Assembly: GCF_001293525.1 (NCBI RefSeq)
Contig: NZ_BBYR01000028.1
Span: 1-56,630, forward strand
Direction: 5' to 3'
Source: Pseudideonella sakaiensis
GTDB taxonomy: Bacteria > Pseudomonadota > Gammaproteobacteria > Burkholderiales > Burkholderiaceae_C
DNA length: 56,630 nt
Part shown: positions 13,009 through 19,801 of the stretch, in pieces
How positions within the stretch are numbered: position 1 is the stretch's first letter
How the letters are laid out: each line of letters opens with the position of its first letter
Notes under the pieces: generated by a model
Databases searched by the model: none
The model's input: only the letters and a program-made list of their open reading frames with translations
What the model was told of the DNA's origin: nothing
Program-made: the position numbers and the translations under genes

Positions 13009-13641
13009 TTACTGGATCAGGCCGTTCTTCAGCGCGTAGTAGGTGAGGTCGCTGTTCGACGAGAGCTTCATCTTCTCCATCACGCGCGTGCGGTAGGTCG
13101 ACACCGTCTTCACGCTGAGCGCCATGCTGTCGGCCATGTGGCCGATGGTCTCGCCCTTGGCCAGCCGCAGGAAGACCTGGAACTCGCGCTCGGACAGCAG
13201 CTCGTGCGGCGGCTTGTCGCCCTGGCCCGCCAACCCGTCGGCCAGCAGCTCGGCGACGGCCGGGGTGATGTACTTGCGGCCGCGGTAGACGGTGCGGATC
13301 GCCTTGACGATCTCCTCCGGGTCGCACTCCTTGTTGAGGTAGCCGCTGGCGCCCTGGCGCAGCAGCGTGGTGGCGTAGTGCGTCTCGGGGAAGCCGCTGA
13401 GGATCAGCACGGGCAGGTCGGGTGCGCGCGCCTTGATCGCGGCCAGCGCATCGACGCCGCTCTGGTCGGGCATCGACAGGTCCATCAGCAGCACGTCGAC
13501 CTCGCCGCGGCGGACGATGTCGAGGGCCTCGCGGCCGTTGGCGGCCTCGCCGATGACGGTCAGGTCCACCTGTTCGGAGAAGTACTGGCGCAGTCCGGCA
13601 CGGACGATGGCGTGGTCGTCGACGATGGCGATTCGGATCAT
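13009..13641 (-). CDS. NarL/LuxR-type two-component response regulator
   Basis: 210 aa. Receiver domain with D8-D9 (VDDHAIVRAG), phospho-acceptor D54 (LLMDLSMPDQSG) and the SGYLNKECD lysine. LuxR-type HTH at about 145-205 (LLSEREFQVFLRLAKGETIGHMADSMALSVKTVSTYRTRVMEKM). Start ATG 13641; the longer open frame upstream is not supported. No kinase gene nearby. Divergent from the DUF1328 stress cluster, with the second 18-bp palindrome in between. It is the best candidate for the protein binding both palindromes, because NarL/LuxR dimers bind such inverted repeats (inference). Confidence 0.92.
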   Translation of the reverse strand: MIRIAIVDDHAIVRAGLRQYFSEQVDLTVIGEAANGREALDIVRRGEVDVLLMDLSMPDQSGVDALAAIKARAPDLPVLILSGFPETHYATTLLRQGASGYLNKECDPEEIVKAIRTVYRGRKYITPAVAELLADGLAGQGDKPPHELLSEREFQVFLRLAKGETIGHMADSMALSVKTVSTYRTRVMEKMKLSSNSDLTYYALKNGLIQ

Positions 13642-13959
13642 GGTCGGGTCGCGTCGTGTTCTGGAGCGGCCAGTGTAGGGCCGCGGTCTGCCGCCGTGCA
13701 GCGCGCCGGATCGCCCGCGCGCCGCGGCAACTCTCGCGAAACCAGCATCCATGCGGCTTCCAGCGCGGTCTGTGGGTCGCGTCCTACAGCACAAGCCTGG
13801 GCTTGCCGACAGGGCGCCGGCCCGGGCTCCCATCGTCGGTGAAGCGCCGGCTGCCTAAGCTGGGACCCATCGCAACGACCCATGGATCCGCCCGGCGCTG
13901 CGAGCCCTCGACAAACCCGCGGACACCGGCCCCACGCGCCGGATCACCAGGAGAAACCC
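13642..13959. other. Divergent control region, response regulator / stress cluster
   Basis: 318 bp with no gene. Holds the palindrome copy 2 (13771-13788), a further half-like TGTAGGG at 13673-13679, a small hairpin with arms CAAGCC and GGCTTG (13792-13805), and CCTAAGCT at about 13855, a possible -10 for the rightward stress cluster. Confidence 0.6.
13771..13788. promoter_or_regulatory. 18-bp palindromic operator candidate, copy 2
   Basis: TGTGGGTCGCGTCCTACA matches copy 1 (11458-11475) at 15 of 18 positions, with the right half GCGTCCTAC identical. Located 172 bp upstream of the DUF1328 start and 130 bp upstream of the LuxR-type regulator start. Confidence 0.6.
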
Positions 13960-14124
13960 ATGCTGCACTACGCCGTCGTCTTCTTCGTCATCGCGATCAT
14001 CGCCGCCCTGTTCGGCTTCGGCGGCATCGCGGCCAGCGCCGCGGGCATCGCGAAGATCCTGTTCCTGGTCTTCGCCGTGCTGGCGATCGCCAGCTTCCTG
14101 TTCGGCCTGATCCGCAAGGGCTGA
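13960..14124 (+). CDS. DUF1328 small membrane protein (YtjA family)
   Basis: 54 aa, almost entirely two hydrophobic helices ([20 protein letters not shown], then [20 protein letters not shown]) ending in IRKG. This is the DUF1328 pattern; function unknown, often stress-induced in proteobacteria. AGGAG is 8 nt before the ATG. First gene of a four-gene run with DUF883-like, ferritin-like and BON proteins. Confidence 0.9.
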   Translation: MLHYAVVFFVIAIIAALFGFGGIAASAAGIAKILFLVFAVLAIASFLFGLIRKG

Positions 14125-14138
14125 GGACGGGGAACGCC

Positions 14139-14549
14139 ATGAAGCTCGCCACCACCGACCGCAGCACGGACCGCCTGCACCAGGCGGCCCACGTCGCCGA
14201 ACGCGCAGCGCTGCGCGCCGCCGACAGCGCCGAGCAGGCGCTGCAGGACACGCGCCGCGCCGCCAACGCCACCTTCGACCGCCTCGACGATTCGGTGCAG
14301 GCGCTGCGCGGCAACGCGCTGCCCCGCCTCGAGCGCCTGGGCGACCGCGCCGAAGGCATGGCCCGCCGCAGCCTGGACGCGGCCCAGGAGCGCGCGCGGC
14401 TGATGCGCGAGCAGGCCCTCGCGGCCCGCGAGCGCAGCGCCGATGCGATCCGCGAGCAGCCCTTCAAGTCGGTGCTGGTGGCCGCGGCCGCCGGCGCGGC
14501 CGTGGTCGGCCTGCTCGGCCTGGTGCGTGCGGCGCGCGCGCCGCGCTGA
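14139..14549 (+). CDS. DUF883/ElaB/YqjD-like membrane-anchored helical protein
   Basis: 136 aa. A long Ala/Arg-rich amphipathic helix (about residues 15-100, heptad-like, few prolines) followed by REQPFKSVLVAAAAGAAVVGLLGLV, the C-terminal membrane anchor seen in ElaB/YqjD/DUF883 proteins. Known relatives tether ribosomes to the membrane in stationary phase. That role is suggested here by architecture, not proven. The start MKLATTDRSTDRLHQ lies 15 bp after the DUF1328 stop. Confidence 0.75.
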   Translation: MKLATTDRSTDRLHQAAHVAERAALRAADSAEQALQDTRRAANATFDRLDDSVQALRGNALPRLERLGDRAEGMARRSLDAAQERARLMREQALAARERSADAIREQPFKSVLVAAAAGAAVVGLLGLVRAARAPR

Positions 14550-14592
14550 GCCCCGCTCGACGCCTTCCTGCTTCTGCCCAACCGAGGACACC

Positions 14593-15141
14593 ATGAAGAA
14601 GACGACTACCGAGGCGCCCGAGCGCCTGCAGCTCGACGAGGCGGCGATCGAGGCCGCGCGCCAGGACATCGGCGACGGTGCCGTCACGCCGGGCTACGGC
14701 CCCTGGCGCGACGACATCGTCCGGCTGCTGAACGATGCGCTGGCCACCGAGCTGGTCTGCGTGCTGCGCTACAAGCGCCACCACTTCACCGCCAAGGGCC
14801 TGGCCTCGCCGGCGATCGCCGACGAGTTCATGGTCCACGCGAACGAAGAGGCGGCGCACGCCGACCGCCTGGCCGAGCGCATCGTGCAGCTCGGCGGTGA
14901 GCCGGACTTCTGCCCGGACGGTCTGAGCGAGCGCAGCCACGCGGGCTACGACGAGTCCGCCGAGCTGAAGGCGATGGTCAAGTCCAACCTGGTCGCCGAG
15001 CGCGTGGCCGTCGAGACCTACCGCCAGATGATCCAGCTGGTGGGCGACAAGGACCCGACCACGCGCCGGCTGCTCGAAGAGATCCTGAACGACGAGGAAG
15101 AGCACGCCGACGAGCTGGCCGACCTGCTGGAGCAGCGCTGA
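14593..15141 (+). CDS. Ferritin-like (bacterioferritin-related) diiron protein
   Basis: 182 aa four-helix ferritin-like protein. Two helical pairs carry the metal ligands: ELVCVLRYKRHHF and NEEAAHADRLAERI in the first half, ERVAVETYRQM and DEEEHADELADLL in the second, giving the E...ExxH...E...ExxH order of a ferroxidase centre. It resembles the bacterioferritin/Dps-like group used for iron storage or peroxide protection. Cytosolic. Third gene of the stress cluster, 43 bp after the previous stop. Confidence 0.88.
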   Translation: MKKTTTEAPERLQLDEAAIEAARQDIGDGAVTPGYGPWRDDIVRLLNDALATELVCVLRYKRHHFTAKGLASPAIADEFMVHANEEAAHADRLAERIVQLGGEPDFCPDGLSERSHAGYDESAELKAMVKSNLVAERVAVETYRQMIQLVGDKDPTTRRLLEEILNDEEEHADELADLLEQR

Positions 15142-15194
15142 AGCGCTGCCTCCGCCGAACACGAACCCACCCACACCGACCGAGGAGTCCCCCC

Positions 15195-15512
15195 ATGAAC
15201 CCGATCAAGACCGTTCTCGTTGCCGCCGTCTCCGCCGCCGCGCTGCTCACGCTGCCGGGCTGCGCCGTCACCCGCGGCCAGTCCAGCGTCGGCGAGTACA
15301 TCGACGACGCGACCATCACCACCCAGGTCAAGGCCCGGATGGTGGAGAACAAGCAGGTCGACGCGGCCGCGATCAGCGTCGAGACCCTGAACGGCACCGT
15401 GATGCTATCGGGCTTCGCGAAGAACGCCACCGAGAAGACCACCGCCGAGCAGATCGCCCGCGGCGTGAACGGCGTGAAGTCGGTGAAGAACGAGATCGCG
15501 ATCCGCAGCTGA
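15195..15512 (+). CDS. BON-domain lipoprotein (OsmY-like)
   Basis: 105 aa. Lipoprotein signal with lipobox LTLPGC (Cys23), then one BON domain (about 36-104: YIDDATITTQVKARMVENKQVDAAAISVETLNGTVMLSGF...). It would be anchored in the envelope. BON proteins of the OsmY/DolP type bind phospholipid and respond to osmotic stress. GAGGAG precedes the ATG. Last gene of the stress cluster, convergent with the acyl-CoA synthetase. Confidence 0.92.
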   Translation: MNPIKTVLVAAVSAAALLTLPGCAVTRGQSSVGEYIDDATITTQVKARMVENKQVDAAAISVETLNGTVMLSGFAKNATEKTTAEQIARGVNGVKSVKNEIAIRS

Positions 15513-15513
15513 T

Positions 15514-15535
15514 CGCGCCGCGCTCACGCGGCGTG
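15514..15535. terminator. Hairpin between convergent genes
   Basis: Arms CGCCGCG and CGCGGCG with a CTCA loop, extendable by one wobble and one C-G pair, in the 42-bp gap between the BON gene and the acyl-CoA synthetase. No T-run, so a bidirectional attenuator or Rho-assisted end is possible. Confidence 0.4.
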
Positions 15536-15554
15536 CCCGACCGGGGCCGCCGCG

Positions 15555-17303
15555 TCAGCCGGGCGGCTGGCGGCCGTGCTCGCGGTCCTGCAGCAGCCGC
15601 CACATCACCTTGCCGGAGCCCGACTTCGGCAGCGCCTCGACGAACTCGACCACGCGCGGCACCTTGTAGGCCGCCATGTGCTCGCGGGCCCAGTCGATGA
15701 TCTCCTGCGCCGTGACCCGTCCCCGCGCCTCGCTGCGCGGGACGATCACGGCCTTCACGCTTTCGCCACGGTAGGCGTCCTGTGTCGAGATGATGCAGGC
15801 CTCCTGCACCGCGGGATGCTTGTAGAGCAGCAGCTCGACCTCCGCCGGCCAGACCTTGAAGCCGCTCGCATTGATCATGCGCTTGAGCCGGTCGGTGATG
15901 AAGAAATAGCCTTCCTCGTCCATCCGGCCCAGGTCGCCGGTGCGGAAGAAGCGCCGGCCATCGAACTCGCAGAAGGCGGCCGCGGTGGCCTCCTCGTGGC
16001 GCCAGTAGCCCTGGAACACCATCGGCCCGCGCACGATGATCTCGCCGATCTCGCCGGGCGGCAGCTCCTGCAGGCCGACCGGGTCCACGACACGGGCGTC
16101 GACGCCGAAGATCGGGATGCCGAGGCACTGCAGCTTGGCGCGCTCGGGCGGGTTCGCGTGGGTCGGCGCGGCGGTCTCCGTCAGGCCGTAGCCTTCGGCG
16201 AAGGTGATGCCGAACTCGTCCAGCAGGCGCTGCGCCACCGCCTGCGGCATCGCCGCGCCGCCGCCGCTCAGGTAGCGCAGGCTGGACAGGTCGAAGCGCG
16301 CGTAGTTCGGGCTGCCGAACAGGTCGATGATCATCGTCGGGATGCAGACCCAGTGGCTGACGCGGTGGCGCGAGATCAGGCGCCCGGCCAGCTCGCGGTC
16401 CCAGCGCGGCATCACCACCACCGTCGCGCCGCCCATGATCGGCGCGTGCAGCCCGTACATCATCCCGGTGATGTGGAACATCGGCACCACGCCCAGGCTG
16501 ACCGACTCGGCGCCCGACGGCGCCCAGGTGCCCGCGCCGACCACGTTGGCCATCAGCGTGCGGTGGGTGTGCATGCAGCCCTTGGGCAGGCCGGTCGTGC
16601 CGGAGGTGTAGGGCAGGATCGCGAGGTCGTCGGGGCCCGAGCGGTGGGGCTCGGGCACGAGCCCGGCGTCCAGCGCCTGCGTCCAGCGCGTCCAGCGCGC
16701 GCCGCTCGGCGACACGCCGTCGGCATCGACCGGCAGCGCCGGGTCGGCGCGCAGCCAGGCGTCCATCGCCGCCGACGGGGCGTCCTCCGGATCGGTCGCC
16801 TCCGGCGCGTCCATCGCGTCGGCGTAGCGGGTCACCAGCACGCGCGCGGCCCGCCGTGCGGCCGGCAGCTCGGCCTGCGCCGCCTCCACCACGCCGGCCA
16901 GGTCGGCGCTGCAGATGATCACCCGGGCCTCCGGGTCGGACACGGCGTGCCCGAACTCGTCGGCCCGGTTCATCGGGTTCACCGGCACCACCACCGCATC
17001 GGCGCGCAGCACCGCGTAGTAGGCCACCGCATACTGCGGACAGTTCTGCATGAACAGCACCACGCGGTCGCCGCGGCGCACGCCGGCCACCGACTGCAGC
17101 CAGCCGGCCAGCGCCTCCGCCTGGGCCCGCACCTGCGCGTAGCGGTGGCGGCGGCCGAAGAAGAGGTAGAGCGGCTTGTCGGGGTAGCGGGTCGCGCTGA
17201 CCTCCAGGTTGAACCACAGGCTGGTCTCGGGCAGCACCAGCTCGCGCGGCAGGCGGCGCGGCCAGTGGGCCAGGTGGGGACGGTCGGCAGGCACGTGGAA
17301 CAC
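15555..17303 (-). CDS. Long-chain fatty acid-CoA ligase / AMP-dependent synthetase
   Basis: 582 aa from the chosen GTG at 17303 (VFHVPADRPHLAHWP), which has GGAG 8 nt upstream; a frame-open ATG exists at 17399. ANL-superfamily motifs: YTSGTTGLPKGCMHTH (P-loop-like), GYGLTETAAP, YFFITDRLKRMINASGFKVWPAEVE and the catalytic lysine region PKSGSGKVMWR. It activates a carboxylic acid to acyl-AMP and then acyl-CoA; the size and FSDxxxM-like regions fit medium/long-chain substrates. No beta-oxidation genes adjoin it, so the substrate is open. Confidence 0.88.
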   Translation of the reverse strand: MFHVPADRPHLAHWPRRLPRELVLPETSLWFNLEVSATRYPDKPLYLFFGRRHRYAQVRAQAEALAGWLQSVAGVRRGDRVVLFMQNCPQYAVAYYAVLRADAVVVPVNPMNRADEFGHAVSDPEARVIICSADLAGVVEAAQAELPAARRAARVLVTRYADAMDAPEATDPEDAPSAAMDAWLRADPALPVDADGVSPSGARWTRWTQALDAGLVPEPHRSGPDDLAILPYTSGTTGLPKGCMHTHRTLMANVVGAGTWAPSGAESVSLGVVPMFHITGMMYGLHAPIMGGATVVVMPRWDRELAGRLISRHRVSHWVCIPTMIIDLFGSPNYARFDLSSLRYLSGGGAAMPQAVAQRLLDEFGITFAEGYGLTETAAPTHANPPERAKLQCLGIPIFGVDARVVDPVGLQELPPGEIGEIIVRGPMVFQGYWRHEEATAAAFCEFDGRRFFRTGDLGRMDEEGYFFITDRLKRMINASGFKVWPAEVELLLYKHPAVQEACIISTQDAYRGESVKAVIVPRSEARGRVTAQEIIDWAREHMAAYKVPRVVEFVEALPKSGSGKVMWRLLQDREHGRQPPG

Positions 17304-17437
17304 GGACGACTCCGGGCAGGACGGACTTCGGGCAGCGGGCGCCGGCCGCAGGGCAAGCCGCCGTCGCGCCGGTCCCTGATCATCCGCCCGGCCACGCACC
17401 CCACCCTGTCACCGAGCCGACGCCGCCCCCCGGGACT

Positions 17438-17488
17438 TTCCCCAGGAGCGGAGGCCGGCTCCGCTGCCGCATCCCCCCGGCTGGGGAA
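17438..17488. other. Nested inverted repeats upstream of the exonuclease
   Basis: The outer pair TTCCCCAG (17438-17445) and CTGGGGAA (17481-17488) encloses the inner pair AGCGGAG (17447-17453) and CTCCGCT (17459-17465). Sits in the 290-bp gap between divergent genes; could be an operator or leader hairpin. Nothing else is recognised in this gap apart from a weak -10-like TATGCT near 17520. Confidence 0.35.
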
Positions 17489-17593
17489 TGCCCCGCCCTG
17501 GCAGGGCGCGCCGCTTGCTTATGCTCGGCCCATGGGCCTGCAGGACCGTCCTTCCATGCGCCTCCCGTCGCCCGACGGGCAGGTCGGGCCCCG

Positions 17594-18097
17594 ATGAGCC
17601 GCGACACGCCGTCGCCGCCGGCCATCCTCGACGTCGAGGCCTCCGGCTTCGGCCGCGACAGCTACCCGATCGAGGTGGGCTACGTGCTGCCCGACGGCCG
17701 CGCACGCTGCACGCTGATCCGCCCCGCGCCCGGCTGGGTGCACTGGGACCCGCAGGCCGAGGCGGTGCACCACATCCCGCGCGAGGCGGTGCTGCGCCAC
17801 GGCCGCGAGGTCGGCGACGTGGCCCGCTGGCTGAACGAGGAACTGGGCGGCCTGACCGTCTACACCGACGGCTGGGCCCACGACTACCCCTGGCTCTCGG
17901 CGCTGTTCGAGGAGGCCGGCTGCAGCTGGCGCTTCAAGCTCGACAGCCTGCGCAGCCTGCTCGACGAGCAGGAAGCCACCCACTGGCACGCGCTGAAGCA
18001 GCAGGTCGGCCGGGAACTCAAGCTCGAACGCCACCGCGCCAGCGCCGACGCCCGCCTGCTCCAGTCCACCTACCTCCGCCTCAAGCACCCCCCATGA
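17594..18097 (+). CDS. DnaQ-like 3'-5' exonuclease domain protein
   Basis: 167 aa. An RNase H-fold/DEDD exonuclease of the small stand-alone type: ILDVEASGFGRDSYPIEVGYV provides the first Asp-x-Glu, a middle Asp lies in YTDGWAHDYPWLSALFEE, and HRASADARLLQ supplies the final His/Asp pair (DEDDh-like). Probably a cytosolic exonuclease on short DNA or RNA; the exact substrate is unknown. ATG at 17594. Convergent with the desaturase across a terminator and a triplicated repeat. Confidence 0.75.
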   Translation: MSRDTPSPPAILDVEASGFGRDSYPIEVGYVLPDGRARCTLIRPAPGWVHWDPQAEAVHHIPREAVLRHGREVGDVARWLNEELGGLTVYTDGWAHDYPWLSALFEEAGCSWRFKLDSLRSLLDEQEATHWHALKQQVGRELKLERHRASADARLLQSTYLRLKHPP

Positions 18098-18117
18098 AAA
18101 AGCCGCCTCCCGGCGGC
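18097..18117 (-). terminator. Rho-independent terminator for leftward transcription
   Basis: On the minus strand a 6-bp stem GCCGCC / GGCGGC with a GGGA loop is followed directly by TTTTT. It would stop transcripts from the desaturase after they pass the repeats. It overlaps the exonuclease stop codon by one base. Confidence 0.75.
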
Positions 18118-18152
18118 CCTGCTCCTCAAAACGTGGTCAACCAGCGCCCCCA

Positions 18153-18428
18153 ACCAAGCAGCCTCCGCGGATCCGGCTCCGCCGGTCCGCTGGAGGCGCC
18201 CCCCTGGGGGGGAGCGGCGTCAGCCGCTCCGGGGGGGGGCCATTGACCAAGCAGCCTCCCCGGATCCGGCTCCGCCGGTCCGGCGGAGGCGCCCCCCTGG
18301 GGGGGAGCGGCGTCAGCCGCTCCGGGGGGGGTCCATTGACCAAGCAGCCTCCCCGGATCCGGCTCCGCCGGTCCGCTGGAGGCGCCCCCCTGGGGGGGAG
18401 CGGCGTGAGCCGCTCCGGGGGGGGTCAG
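18153..18428. repeat. Three tandem copies of a 93-bp hairpin-rich repeat
   Basis: Units begin at 18153, 18246 and 18339 (exact 93-bp period) and differ at only a few positions. Each unit holds GGATCC-centred sequence, a C6/G7 run pair (CCCCCCTGGGGGGG) and a hairpin with arms GAGCGGC and GCCGCTC (the third unit has GTGA for GTCA in its loop). Because 93 is divisible by 3, spurious frames stay open through it on both strands. No protein evidence; it looks like a REP/terminator-type intergenic element. It fills nearly all of the 327-bp gap 18098-18424. Confidence 0.92.
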
Positions 18429-19648
18429 GCCCTAGCTGCGCGCAGCTTCAGCGCGAAATCCTGCAGCGCCGCGATGCCACTCTCCTCGGCGCGCTTGCAC
18501 CAGCCCTGCAGGTCGATCACGAGCTGCTCGGCCGAGACGTTGGTGCGCGTCCACAGCTGGCGCAGTTCCTCGCGCATCGCCAGCAGCGTGGCCAGGCGCG
18601 GGCTGTGCTCGACGGCCGCCGCGACGTGGGCACGGGCCGCGGCCGGGATCTTGTCCTCGTCGCGGTGCAGCCAGCGCTTGGCCAGTTGCAGGTTGGCCAG
18701 CTTCGCGCTGCCGGCGGCCCCTTCGGCCTTCAGGTGGGCGATCTCGGCCCGGCAGGCGGCGCGCAGGTTGCGGGCGTACTTGGCCATCACCTCGTAGCGG
18801 TTGGCGATCACCGCCTCCAGCGTCTTGTCGTCGGCGACCGGCTTCACGCTGCCCAGGCGCAGCATCGGCGGCGTCTTGCGCACCTTGGCCAGGCCCAGCA
18901 TCTCCAGCCCGCGGATGTAGCCCCAGCAGAGGTCGAACTCGTAGGGCTTGACCGAGAACTTGGCCGAGGTCGGGTAGGTGTGGTGGTTGTTGTGCAGCTC
19001 CTCGCCGCCGATGATCAGGCCCCAGGGCGAGATGTTGGTCGACGCGTCCGGCGCCTCGAAGTTGCGGTAGCCCCACCAGTGGCCGAGGCCGTTGATGATG
19101 CCGGCCGCCGTGACCGGGATCCAGGCCATCTGCACCGCCCACACGGTCAGGCCGGCGGCACCGAACAGCGCCACGTTGATCAGCAGCATGATGCCGACGC
19201 CCTGCCACGAATAGCGCGAGTACAGGTGGCGCTCGATCCAGTCGTCCGGCACGCCGTGGCTGTACTTCGCGATCGTCTCGGCGTTCTTCGCCTCGGCGCG
19301 GTAGAGCTCGGCACCCTCGCGCAGCACCTTGCCGATGCCGCGGGTGACGGGGCTGTGCGGGTCCTCCTCGGTCTCGCACTTCGCGTGGTGCTTGCGGTGG
19401 ATCGCGACCCACTCGCGGGTGACCATGCCGGTGCCGAGCCACAGCCAGAGGCGGAAGAAATGCGAGGGCAGCGCGTGCAGGTCGAGCGCGCGGTGCGCCT
19501 GGGCGCGGTGCAGGAAGATCGTCACGCCGGCGATCGTGATGTGCGTCGTCACGAGCGTGTACAGCACGATCTGCCACCACGAGGCATCCGTCAGGCCGTG
19601 GGCCAGCCAGTTGATCAGGGCGTCCCAGAGCGTCGTCACAGTGTCCAT
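18425..19648 (-). CDS. Fatty acid desaturase (acyl-CoA/acyl-lipid delta-9 type)
   Basis: 407 aa. The membrane desaturase family is shown by three His boxes: HRAQAHR (47-53), HRKHH (84-88) and HNNHH (219-223), with hydrophobic helices at about 28-45, 60-75, 150-170 and 175-190. It inserts a cis double bond using O2 and an electron carrier, adjusting membrane fluidity. A ~150-residue soluble C-terminal extension (from about 255), rich in Ala/Arg helices, is characteristic of the betaproteobacterial form. Start MDTVTTLWDALINW at ATG 19648. A TTGAC-N4-GTCAA palindrome lies 98 bp upstream. Confidence 0.92.
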   Translation of the reverse strand: MDTVTTLWDALINWLAHGLTDASWWQIVLYTLVTTHITIAGVTIFLHRAQAHRALDLHALPSHFFRLWLWLGTGMVTREWVAIHRKHHAKCETEEDPHSPVTRGIGKVLREGAELYRAEAKNAETIAKYSHGVPDDWIERHLYSRYSWQGVGIMLLINVALFGAAGLTVWAVQMAWIPVTAAGIINGLGHWWGYRNFEAPDASTNISPWGLIIGGEELHNNHHTYPTSAKFSVKPYEFDLCWGYIRGLEMLGLAKVRKTPPMLRLGSVKPVADDKTLEAVIANRYEVMAKYARNLRAACRAEIAHLKAEGAAGSAKLANLQLAKRWLHRDEDKIPAAARAHVAAAVEHSPRLATLLAMREELRQLWTRTNVSAEQLVIDLQGWCKRAEESGIAALQDFALKLRAARA

Positions 19649-19744
19649 CGAGCGGCTTTCCTTGCAGTGCCCGGACTGTCGGGCAGCCCGCATTGTAGGG
19701 GAGCCCCCTCCAGGAAAACCCCCGAAAAGACCCGTGGGACGGCC

Positions 19745-19764
19745 CGTTTGACCTCGGTCAAACG
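19745..19764. promoter_or_regulatory. 20-bp palindrome, FNR/CRP-like, upstream of the desaturase
   Basis: CGTTTGACCTCGGTCAAACG: 9-bp perfect arms around a 2-bp centre. The core TTGAC-N4-GTCAA resembles the FNR/Dnr box (TTGAT-N4-ATCAA). It is located between rsmB and the desaturase, both leftward, 97-116 bp before the desaturase start. Confidence 0.6.
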
Positions 19765-19801
19765 TGCGGCGGACCGCCCGGCCGGCGGCCTCGGACCCGG
19801 T

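Noticed and set aside
18137-18343. Small Pro/Arg-rich proteins encoded by the 93-bp repeats
   Set aside because: Frames stay open only because 93 is divisible by three; no family resemblance and the DNA is hairpin-forming on both strands.
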